The notes under the pieces are model-generated. The model was not told the origin of the DNA and made no database searches. It saw only the letters and a list, made by a program, of their open reading frames with translations. The position numbers and the translations under genes were made by a program. Below, piece by piece: positions 1 through 6,890 of a stretch of 64,000 bases of DNA. Source of the DNA: Phenylobacterium deserti (GTDB taxonomy: Bacteria; Pseudomonadota; Alphaproteobacteria; Caulobacterales; Caulobacteraceae); assembly GCF_003254705.1 (NCBI RefSeq), contig NZ_QFYR01000001.1, forward strand, positions 62,001 to 126,000, in the 5' to 3' direction. How positions within the stretch are numbered: the first letter of the stretch is position 1; the number at the start of each line of letters is the position of its first letter.

Positions 1-1
1 G

Positions 2-100
2 CGCAACAACTCCAACGCCTATGTCACTCAGTACCCCACCTTCTCCCCGTTCGGCATCAACGGCGGCTACTACTACGCCAAGCTGAACTACAGGTTCTGA
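2..100 (+). CDS. TonB-dependent receptor, C-terminal fragment
   Basis: Only the last 32 codons are in the window. The frame ends in a Tyr-rich strand (GGYYYAKLNYRF) with a terminal Phe, which is the usual last beta-strand of outer-membrane barrels and of TonB-dependent receptors in particular. Such receptors import siderophores, sugars or other substrates across the outer membrane using TonB energy. The substrate cannot be judged from this tail. A strong hairpin follows 8 bases after the stop codon, so this gene probably ends its transcription unit. Confidence 0.6.
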   Translation, partial: RNNSNAYVTQYPTFSPFGINGGYYYAKLNYRF

Positions 101-107
101 TCGGGCG

Positions 108-136
108 TCCCGCAGCCGCTCTCGTCGGCTGCGGGA
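108..136 (+). terminator. Hairpin after the receptor gene, probable terminator
   Basis: An 11-bp perfect stem (TCCCGCAGCCG / CGGCTGCGGGA) with a 7-base loop lies just after the receptor stop codon. There is no T run behind it, so it may be only a weak intrinsic terminator or an mRNA-stabilising stem. Confidence 0.5.
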
Positions 137-228
137 TCCTCCGTCGGACGCCCGGCGCGCCCCGCCTTCCCTTGTCGGCGGCGCGTCGGGCGAACTTGTT
201 TTCACGACCCGCGCACTATCTTGAGCAG

Positions 229-816
229 ATGCCCGCCCAGCCCGGCCTGTTCGACGACGCGCCTGCCGACCTTCCCCTGACCGGCCTGCCTGAAGGCTTC
301 CGTTATCAGCCCGCGGTGCTGTCGCTGGTCGAGGAGCGAGACCTGCTGGCCCGCTTCGAGGCCCTGCCCTTCGAGCCATTCGACTTCCAAGGCTGGAAGG
401 CCAACCGCCACGTAATCTACTTCGGCCACGCCTATGACTTCAGCCGCGGCCGGCTGGCCGAGGCGCAGCCCATGCCGGCCTGGCTGTTGCCGTTCCGCGA
501 TCGCGCCGCCGCGTTCGCGGGCCTGGCCCCCGAGGCCCTGCCCCACGTCCTGATCAACAAATATGCGCCGGGTGCGGGCATCGGCTGGCACCGCGACCGA
601 CCGCAGTTTGAAGATGTTGTGGGGCTGTCGGTCGGCGCGCCCTGCATCTTCCGCCTGCGGCGGCGAACGGGGGGCGGGTTCGAGCGGGCCAGCCTCAAGG
701 CCGAGCCGGGCTCGGCCTACCTTCTGCGGGGGCCCGCGCGAGCCGAATGGGAGCACTCGATTCCGCCGGTGGAGCAGCTGCGCTACTCCATCACATTCCG
801 CAGCCTGCGAGGCTAG
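229..816 (+). CDS. AlkB-type alpha-ketoglutarate-dependent dioxygenase
   Basis: A 195-residue protein of the AlkB family, Fe(II)/2-oxoglutarate oxygenases that remove alkyl groups from nucleic acid bases. The iron ligands are visible as His121 and Asp123 (GWHRDR) and His176 (EHSIPP). They are followed by the 2-oxoglutarate-binding RYSITFR, which matches the family pattern RxSxTFR. The ATG at 229 is preferred over an upstream TTG at 172 because the family-like sequence starts there. The last bases overlap the stop codon of the convergent cyclophilin gene. The exact substrate (DNA repair or another target) is not shown by the sequence. Confidence 0.88.
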   Translation: MPAQPGLFDDAPADLPLTGLPEGFRYQPAVLSLVEERDLLARFEALPFEPFDFQGWKANRHVIYFGHAYDFSRGRLAEAQPMPAWLLPFRDRAAAFAGLAPEALPHVLINKYAPGAGIGWHRDRPQFEDVVGLSVGAPCIFRLRRRTGGGFERASLKAEPGSAYLLRGPARAEWEHSIPPVEQLRYSITFRSLRG

Positions 817-1442
817 GGCAGCCGGCGCACTTCGCGGATTGTGACCGGCTTCTCCAGGCGCTGGCCGCGGGTGTAGGCCTCTTGCCCGCCCTTGGCGGTG
901 CGAGCACGGTTGATGCGGCGCACGACCTCCATGCCCTTCACGACATGGCCGAAGGCGGCGAAGCCCTGCCGGTCGGGATTGCGCGATCCTTCGAAGTCCA
1001 GGGCCGGCTGGTCGCCCATGACGATGAAGAACTCCGACGAGGCGGTGCCGGGCCCATCCCTCGCCATGGAGATCGCGCCGTCGTCGTGGCGAAGACCTGT
1101 TTCACTGGTCGGCTCATGCCGGATCGGGGGCAGGGGCGAGGGCCGGTCTTCCGGGCCGAGACCACCCTGCACTACGGTGATGGGATAGGCGTTGTTGTCG
1201 TTCTTGGAATGGACGACGCGATAGAAGGACCCGCCACGGAACAGCCCCTTGTCCACATAGGCGAGGAAGTTGGCGGCGGTGACGGGCGCGCGCTCCACGT
1301 CCACTTCCACCACGATCTGGCCGGCGTCTGTTTCGATCGCCACGCGGGGCAGCGGTGTCTGAGCCGCCGCCGCTCCGCCCATCAGGAGGGCCGCGAAGGC
1401 GCCCACAAGCGTCCTAAGCGTCGCGTCGCGCACAATCCGCAC
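813..1442 (-). CDS. Periplasmic cyclophilin-type peptidyl-prolyl isomerase
   Basis: A 209-residue protein with a signal peptide of about 28 residues ending in AAAAQ, followed by a complete cyclophilin domain. Family landmarks are APVTAANFLAYVDKGLF near residue 55, the FYRVV strand, ISMARDGPGTASSEFFI in the active-site half, and FGHVVKGMEVV. It should catalyse cis-trans isomerisation of proline peptide bonds in exported proteins. The GTG start lies one base after the stop codon of the upstream membrane protein gene, so the two are probably translated together. Confidence 0.88.
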   Translation of the reverse strand: MRIVRDATLRTLVGAFAALLMGGAAAAQTPLPRVAIETDAGQIVVEVDVERAPVTAANFLAYVDKGLFRGGSFYRVVHSKNDNNAYPITVVQGGLGPEDRPSPLPPIRHEPTSETGLRHDDGAISMARDGPGTASSEFFIVMGDQPALDFEGSRNPDRQGFAAFGHVVKGMEVVRRINRARTAKGGQEAYTRGQRLEKPVTIREVRRLP

Positions 1443-1443
1443 C

Positions 1444-1920
1444 TCAGTTGACCTTGAACTTGCCGGCCAGCACGCAGTGCGGCGTCCCGCCTTCCGAGGT
1501 CACGGTCACCGCCTGACCGAAGCCGGGGTTGAAGAACTTGTCGCCCTTCTTGGCCTCGACCCTGACGATTTGGGGGCTGGTCAGCTGGCAGACGCTGAAG
1601 CTGCCCAGACCCTTTCCGCCGTTGGTCTTCACCACCTGGCAATCCACGTGGCCGTTCGCCCTTTCAAGCTTCATATCCCAAAAGTCGGTGAGCCTCGCCT
1701 TGTGCGGGATCGCATCGAACTGAGCCTGGGTGATCTCCGGGCATGGCGCGCCGGTTATGGTCCACTCGCTGGCCGTGGCGATCGCCTCGTTGCGGGACTT
1801 CTGCCAGCTCATGAAGGTCAGGCCGCCGACCACCAGGATCGCCAGAACGCCAGCCACGGCGCTGACGATCAGGGCCAGCTTGGGTTTGGGCCCCATGCCG
1901 CGGGCTTCGTAGTCGGTCAT
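1444..1920 (-). CDS. Hypothetical protein with one N-terminal membrane segment
   Basis: A 158-residue protein that I do not recognise. After a short cytoplasmic stretch (MTDYEARGMGPKPK) there is one hydrophobic segment at about residues 15-35, then an extracytoplasmic domain of about 120 residues with four cysteines that could form disulfides. The ATG at 1920 follows GGGAGCC and fits the membrane topology; longer starts would run back into the monooxygenase gene. It lies directly upstream of the cyclophilin gene and shares its transcript, so a periplasmic role is likely. Confidence 0.7.
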   Translation of the reverse strand: MTDYEARGMGPKPKLALIVSAVAGVLAILVVGGLTFMSWQKSRNEAIATASEWTITGAPCPEITQAQFDAIPHKARLTDFWDMKLERANGHVDCQVVKTNGGKGLGSFSVCQLTSPQIVRVEAKKGDKFFNPGFGQAVTVTSEGGTPHCVLAGKFKVN

Positions 1921-1981
1921 GGTCGGCTCCCCCGAGTTGTCGCCGCCGAGTAAGAGCGGGGCCGGCCAGCTTGGCAAGACT

Positions 1982-3454
1982 TCAGGTCTTGCTGGCGTCA
2001 GGCTCGGGATTGCTGAAGCGAAGCGCCCCGTCCTCCAACCGTCCGGTACGGAAGCTGAGCAGGTCGAGCAGGTAGTTCTGCCGCACGCGCCACGGCGCGC
2101 GGGCGCCCTGCTTCGGGAACCGGTCCATGGCGCGGCGCACATAGCCTGACGTGAAGTCGAGGAACGGCAGTCGCGGCATGGCCGGGTCGTCGTTCAGGGG
2201 GGTGCATTGGCGACGCCGCGTCCACCGCATGTGGTTCAGCAGCCGGCAAACGAACTCGGACGTCAGGTCCGCCTTCAAGGTCCAAGATGCGTTGGTGTAG
2301 CCGAAGGCGGAGGCAAGGTTCGGCACCCCTTCGTACATGCAGGCGCGGTAGGCCAGCACCTGCCCGGGATCAACCGCCTGCTCATCCACGATCACCGCAA
2401 TGCCATTCAGAGGCAGCAGCTCCAGTCCCGTCGCCGAGACGATGATGTCGGCCGTCAACTCAGCGCCGGACGACAGACGGACGCCGGTCTCGGTGAAGGT
2501 CTCGATTGTGTCGGTGACCACCGACGCCTGCCCGCTGCGCAGCGCCTTGAACAGGTCGCCGTCGGGTACGAGGCAGATGCGCTGATCCCATGGGTCGTAG
2601 CTGGGCGTGAAGTGGCGGACGTCCAGCTCCGGGCCCAGCTGTTGACGGGCAAGCTCGACCAATCGTCGCTTCACCAGCGACGGCCGGGCGCGGGACAAGC
2701 GGTAGGTGAAAGCGTTGCCGAGCACGTTGCGCCAGCGGACCAGTCCGTAAGCCAAACGCGCCGGCAGACGGGCGCGCAGCCAGTTGGCCAGGCGATCCTC
2801 CGCTGGGCGGGAAAACACGTAGGTCGGCGAGCGCTGCAGCATTGTGACGTGCGCGGCCGTCTTGGCCATTTCAGGCACGAGGGTCACCGCCGTGGCGCCG
2901 GAGCCGATCACCACCACCCGCTTCCCGGCGTAGTCGAGGCCTTCGGGCCAGTGCTGCGGATGAACAAACGTACCTTGGAAGCGCTCACGCGCTCGGAATG
3001 GCGGCTCGTAACCTGCTGAGTAGCGATAGTAGCCGCCACATAGATAAAGGAAGCGGCAGGTGAACCGTGCCGGCGCACCATCATGCTCGGCGGTCACGGT
3101 CCAGAGCGCGGTCTCGCTCGACCAGGAAGCGGTGGTCACCCGATGACGGAGGCGGATGTGCGCAGTGACGCCCTCGTCCCGCGCGGCGCCCTGGATGTAG
3201 CTCAGGATTGTGGGCCCATCGGCGATGGCTTTGGCGTCGGTCCAGGGACGAAAGGCATAGCCCAGGGTATGCATGTCGCTGTCGGACCGCACGCCGGGAT
3301 AGCGGAACAGGTCCCAGGTCCCGCCGATCCGCTCGCGTCCTTCCAGGATCACGAAAGAGCGGTCGGGGCAGCGTCGGCGCAGGTGCGCGGCCGCGCCCAC
3401 TCCGGATAGCCCCGCGCCAACGATCACCACATCGAAATGTTCGTAGTCAGCCAA
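1982..3454 (-). CDS. Flavin monooxygenase of the Baeyer-Villiger type
   Basis: A 490-residue FAD/NADPH monooxygenase. The N-terminal FAD-binding motif is GAGLSG at about residues 14-19 and is followed by GGTWD. The second Rossmann motif, for NADPH, is GSGATA at about 180. Just before it stands FQGTFVHPQHWP, which fits the Baeyer-Villiger fingerprint FxGxxxHxxxW(P/D). Such enzymes turn ketones into esters or lactones, or oxidise heteroatoms; the substrate cannot be read from the sequence. The start is a TTG with GGGGGAG a few bases upstream. The oxygenase fusion gene lies 71 bases upstream on the same strand. Confidence 0.88.
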   Translation of the reverse strand: MADYEHFDVVIVGAGLSGVGAAAHLRRRCPDRSFVILEGRERIGGTWDLFRYPGVRSDSDMHTLGYAFRPWTDAKAIADGPTILSYIQGAARDEGVTAHIRLRHRVTTASWSSETALWTVTAEHDGAPARFTCRFLYLCGGYYRYSAGYEPPFRARERFQGTFVHPQHWPEGLDYAGKRVVVIGSGATAVTLVPEMAKTAAHVTMLQRSPTYVFSRPAEDRLANWLRARLPARLAYGLVRWRNVLGNAFTYRLSRARPSLVKRRLVELARQQLGPELDVRHFTPSYDPWDQRICLVPDGDLFKALRSGQASVVTDTIETFTETGVRLSSGAELTADIIVSATGLELLPLNGIAVIVDEQAVDPGQVLAYRACMYEGVPNLASAFGYTNASWTLKADLTSEFVCRLLNHMRWTRRRQCTPLNDDPAMPRLPFLDFTSGYVRRAMDRFPKQGARAPWRVRQNYLLDLLSFRTGRLEDGALRFSNPEPDASKT

Positions 3455-3525
3455 CCGGCTCCCCCGCGTCTGCGGGGCATGTGACGCAGGTCGCCGGGAC
3501 GCGGCAACCCCGCAGGCGCGGCGCC

Positions 3526-4596
3526 TTAGCTGGCGAGCTGCATCGCCGGGCTGGGGTCGAGCAGGTGCAGGTTGGCCTCCCGGATCGCCGCGCCCGCTTC
3601 GTCATAGAGGAACGGCAAGGTCGCATACCGCACGCCCTTGGTGACGGGCGTGGCCTCGTGCAGCAGGGAACAGGAGAAGACCACCGCCCCGCCGGTCGGC
3701 GGCCGGTAGGTGCGCGTGCCATATTCCGGAAAGCGCAGGTCGCCGCCCTCGAACTCTTCGGAATTGAGGTTGATCGAGACCGCGAACTGCCGGTGCGCCG
3801 TGCCCGCAGTGGTGTTGTCCCGATGCGGCCGGAAGAAGCCGCCGGAGCTGGCGTCGTAGCAGGCCACGATGTAGCGCTCGATGCGAGTGGCCTTGTAGCA
3901 GAAGGCCTTGGCGATCTCCGGCAGCAGGCGGCGGGTGATGCGGGCGCGCAAGGCGTCCTGAAGCGCGGGATCCTCGATGGGCGCATCGCGCCGATCCTTC
4001 ATGTTGCTCAGCACGCCCACGGTGCGCCCATTGATGGTGCGCATGGTGCCGGACTGTTCGCCGCCATGGGCCTGGTAGAGATCGATAAGCCGCCGGCACA
4101 GCTGCGGCTCCAGCACGCGGGGCACGATCAGCACCGGCGCATGGAGCGGAACGCCTGCGTGGTTCTCCGGAAGGCCGAGCCGGCGCAGAGTGGAGAACAT
4201 CAGGGCGGTCGCGTCCGCAGGCCGCCAGGCGATGAGCCGCAGGGTGGGGTCGAGCAGAACCCAGCGAGGGCCGGTCAGCGCACCTTCCGCGTCAGCTGCG
4301 CCGTACAGCTTGGCGATCTCCCCTTCGGCGTCGTGGAACCAGCGCACAGCCGCCTTCTCGACAGCGGCGTGGTAGCGCTCGGCGTCACGCTCCACCAGGA
4401 ACACCATCACCCGGCTCTCGTGGAACAGGTCGCAGGTCCCTTCCACGGCGCCGAGCATCGCCGCCCGGCCCTCGGCATCCTGCGGCAGGAAGCCCAGCAG
4501 CACATAGCGCCCGCCGATCGCGCCCAGCGCGAACTCGGGATTGGTGTGGGAGGGCGCCGAGAACAGGGGAGCCGGCGTGCCGAGCTGAAGGTCCAT
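3526..4596 (-). CDS. Fused degenerate peroxiredoxin-like and 2OG-Fe(II) oxygenase protein
   Basis: A 356-residue protein with two domains. Residues 1 to about 165 look like an AhpC/TSA thioredoxin fold (LGTPAPLFSAPSHTNPEFAL, then the strand YVLLGFLPQDA), but the position where peroxiredoxins carry the peroxidatic Cys is occupied by PQDA, so peroxidase activity is unlikely. From about residue 180 there is a prolyl-4-hydroxylase-like 2OG-Fe(II) domain with His258-x-Asp260 (PHRD), distal His313 and a following KGVR that could bind 2-oxoglutarate. The ATG at 4596 is preferred; an in-frame ATG at 4635 would add 13 residues. It precedes the flavin monooxygenase gene in the same direction. Confidence 0.75.
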   Translation of the reverse strand: MDLQLGTPAPLFSAPSHTNPEFALGAIGGRYVLLGFLPQDAEGRAAMLGAVEGTCDLFHESRVMVFLVERDAERYHAAVEKAAVRWFHDAEGEIAKLYGAADAEGALTGPRWVLLDPTLRLIAWRPADATALMFSTLRRLGLPENHAGVPLHAPVLIVPRVLEPQLCRRLIDLYQAHGGEQSGTMRTINGRTVGVLSNMKDRRDAPIEDPALQDALRARITRRLLPEIAKAFCYKATRIERYIVACYDASSGGFFRPHRDNTTAGTAHRQFAVSINLNSEEFEGGDLRFPEYGTRTYRPPTGGAVVFSCSLLHEATPVTKGVRYATLPFLYDEAGAAIREANLHLLDPSPAMQLAS

Positions 4597-4638
4597 GACG
4601 CCAGATCGCGCGGCGGCCCAAATTCCAGCAAGCATAAG

Positions 4639-4683
4639 AAGCTTATAAGCTTTTCGCCGCCCGACCTATAAAGCCGGTATAAT
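4639..4683. promoter_or_regulatory. AT-rich divergent promoter region with a 14-bp palindrome
   Basis: Between the oxygenase fusion gene (leftward) and the KdpD-like kinase gene (rightward) lies a perfect palindrome, AAGCTTATAAGCTT, at 4639-4652. It is followed by a perfect TATAAT at 4678-4683 in the rightward direction. No clear -35 element was seen at 17 bases. The AT content contrasts with the surrounding GC-rich DNA, so this is the likely promoter and operator zone. Confidence 0.4.
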
Positions 4684-4814
4684 TGACCCGCGGGCGGCGA
4701 AGGCCGACTTGAAGGGGCCTGCCGCAGTTCCAGCAGGCGTGCGCCGGGACCGTGCCCAGGGTTCCCCCCAGAACAACGGCGGTCCCGGCGCGTCCCGCCG
4801 GCTTGAGGAGAGAG

Positions 4815-6188
4815 TTGGCGTTGAAGTTTCGCGTGACGAGCGCGTGGCGCTATCCGGCGGCGGTCGGCTTCGTGGTCACTGCGACCCTGGTGGCCGACAT
4901 CTTCTATCGGATGACCGGCAGCAGCCGGCTGTCGATGATCTTCCTGCTGCCGGTTCTGCTGTCGGCCTTCCTGCTCGGTTCAGGGCCGGCGTACGTGGCC
5001 GGAGCGGTCTCGTTCGGCACCTATCTTTTCCTCGTTGATCCCCGCTACGAGCTCTCCTTCGGCTCGCCGGAGGACTTCAACACCCTGTTCGTCTTCTCGG
5101 TGGTCGCGGGCCTGACGGGCCTGCTGGCTGGGCGCATGCGGGACGAGGCCGCCCGCTCGCGCAGCCGGGCCGAAGCCACCGAAGCGCTTCTGGACGCCAC
5201 TCGTGAGTTCTCCGACGCGTCTGACGAGACCTTCATCCGCGAACGGCTGGCTCAGCGCCTGTCCTCGCTGGTTCACGGCCCCGCCTTTGTGAGCGACGAG
5301 CCCGGGGTCGAGAAGCCGGGCTGGCGCGTCCGCCCGCTGGCCGCCGGCGAAAGCGAGCTCGGTTGTGCGGCGTGGTCTCCGGCCCGTGGGCTGTCGAGCG
5401 ACGAGGCGGCGCTGGCGGAAGTGCTGGTGGACACGGGGGCCGCCGCCGTCGCTCGCGCCCGCCTCGCCGCCGGCAAGACCGAAGCCGAGACCCGGGCGCG
5501 CACCGAGGATCTGCGCAACGCGCTTCTGTCCTCCATCTCGCATGACCTGCGCACCCCGCTGGCGGCCATCCTCGCCTCGGCCAGCAGCCTGCACCAGTTC
5601 GGCGAGCAGTTCGCGCCCGACGTCCGCCAGGACCTCGCCGCCACGATCCAGGAGGAAGCGCAGCGGCTCGACACCTTTGTGGCCAACTTGCTGAACATGA
5701 CCCGCCTGGAGGCTGGCGGCCTGGCGGTTCAGCGCGCGGCTTTCAACCTGCCTGAAGTGATCGCGCGGACCGTGGAGCGCCGAACGACGGCCGGACGTCA
5801 TCCAGTGTTGGTTTCCACCCCGCCCGACCTGCCGGAAGCTCTTGGAGACCCGGTGCTGTTCGAGCAGGCACTCGGCAACGTGCTGGAGAACGCCCTGCGC
5901 TACACCCCTGCCGGCTCGCCCGTGCTGATTGCTGCGGCCACCGAGCGGGGCGGGCAGCTTTGCGTCAATGTGAAGGACGAGGGGCCGGGTGTGCCGCCCG
6001 AGGATATCGAACGCATCTTCGTGAAGTTCTTCCGCTCGCCCGGCACGGCACGTAAGCCAGGAACGGGGCTTGGGCTTTCCATCGCTCGAGGCCTGATGGA
6101 AGCCATGGGCGGGCAGATCGAAGCTCGGAACCGCCAGGACGACACGGCGGGATTGTCCGTCACCATGAGGCTCGAAGCATGTCCCTGA
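4815..6188 (+). CDS. kdpD: Short KdpD-like sensor histidine kinase (DUF4118)
   Basis: A 457-residue membrane histidine kinase matching the C-terminal half of KdpD. Four hydrophobic segments at about residues 15-110 form a DUF4118 domain. They are followed by a GAF-like linker, a HisKA domain with SISHDLRTP near residue 240, an N box ENALRY, and ATP-lid motifs DEGPGVP and GTGLGLSIARGL. The N-terminal KdpD and USP domains of full-length KdpD (about 890 residues) are absent. The start is uncertain: TTG at 4815 or 4821 follows GAGGAGAG, and a GTG at 4752 is also in frame. The stop overlaps the response regulator start. No kdpFABC genes are in the window, so potassium sensing is an inference from family. 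Confidence 0.85.
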   Translation: MALKFRVTSAWRYPAAVGFVVTATLVADIFYRMTGSSRLSMIFLLPVLLSAFLLGSGPAYVAGAVSFGTYLFLVDPRYELSFGSPEDFNTLFVFSVVAGLTGLLAGRMRDEAARSRSRAEATEALLDATREFSDASDETFIRERLAQRLSSLVHGPAFVSDEPGVEKPGWRVRPLAAGESELGCAAWSPARGLSSDEAALAEVLVDTGAAAVARARLAAGKTEAETRARTEDLRNALLSSISHDLRTPLAAILASASSLHQFGEQFAPDVRQDLAATIQEEAQRLDTFVANLLNMTRLEAGGLAVQRAAFNLPEVIARTVERRTTAGRHPVLVSTPPDLPEALGDPVLFEQALGNVLENALRYTPAGSPVLIAAATERGGQLCVNVKDEGPGVPPEDIERIFVKFFRSPGTARKPGTGLGLSIARGLMEAMGGQIEARNRQDDTAGLSVTMRLEACP

Positions 6189-6880
6189 CCCCAACCCGCC
6201 TGTTGTTGGTGGACGATGAGCCTCAGATCCTGCGGGCCCTCACGCCGGCCCTGGCGGCGGGCGGGTACGCCGTGGAAACCGCCGAAAACGCCGGCGAGGC
6301 GCTGACCCGGATGGCGGCCGACCCCTGCGAAGCGGTGATCCTCGACCTGGGCCTCCCCGATATGGACGGCAAGGACGTCATCCGGCGCATCCGCGAATGG
6401 TCGGAAGCGCCGATCATCGTGCTGTCGGCGCGGGACCTGGAAAGCGAGAAGATCGCGGCCCTGGACCTCGGCGCGGATGACTTCGTCAACAAGCCGGTGG
6501 GCGTGGGCGAGCTGTTAGCGCGCCTGCGAGCCAGCTTGCGTGGCCGGGACCGGCGTTTCGCCGCCCAGGCCGTGGCCAGTTTCGGCGAGCTGTCCATCGA
6601 CTTCGCCATGCGCAAGGTGACCATCGAGGACGAGGAGGTGAAGCTCACGCCGCGCGAGTACGACCTCCTGCGCACCCTGGCCCGTCACACGGGCCGGGTC
6701 GTCACCCATCGCCAGGTGATCACCGCCGTCTGGGGGCCGGAAGCGCAGGTCGACGCCCAGTTCGTGCGCGTGCTGGTGGCGCAGCTGCGCCAGAAGATCG
6801 AAGCCGAGCCGTCCAGGCCCCGCATCCTGCTTACCGAGCCCGGCGTCGGCTACCGCCTGCGCGTCGACGACGAGCGCTAG
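6179..6880 (+). CDS. kdpE: OmpR-family response regulator, KdpE-like
   Basis: A 233-residue regulator with an N-terminal receiver (acidic pair in LLLVDDEP, phospho-acceptor Asp in ILDLGLPDMDG near residue 56, Lys in NKPVG) and a C-terminal winged helix starting at about residue 130 (LTPREYDLLRTLARHTGRVVTHRQ; GVGYRLR at the wing). The start overlaps the last 10 bases of the kinase gene, so the two proteins are translationally coupled partners. In the family KdpE activates kdpFABC; those genes are not present here, so the target may lie elsewhere or be different. Confidence 0.88.
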   Translation: MSLTPTRLLLVDDEPQILRALTPALAAGGYAVETAENAGEALTRMAADPCEAVILDLGLPDMDGKDVIRRIREWSEAPIIVLSARDLESEKIAALDLGADDFVNKPVGVGELLARLRASLRGRDRRFAAQAVASFGELSIDFAMRKVTIEDEEVKLTPREYDLLRTLARHTGRVVTHRQVITAVWGPEAQVDAQFVRVLVAQLRQKIEAEPSRPRILLTEPGVGYRLRVDDER

Positions 6881-6890
6881 GGACGTCCGC

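Noticed and set aside
172..228. The longer TTG start of the AlkB-type gene
   Set aside because: The extra 19 residues are Arg/Ala-rich without family similarity and the TTG has no good ribosome site; the ATG at 229 gives the usual family start.
4980..6194. A 404-codon open frame on the minus strand
   Set aside because: Antisense to the KdpD-like kinase gene; no ribosome site and no protein family features.
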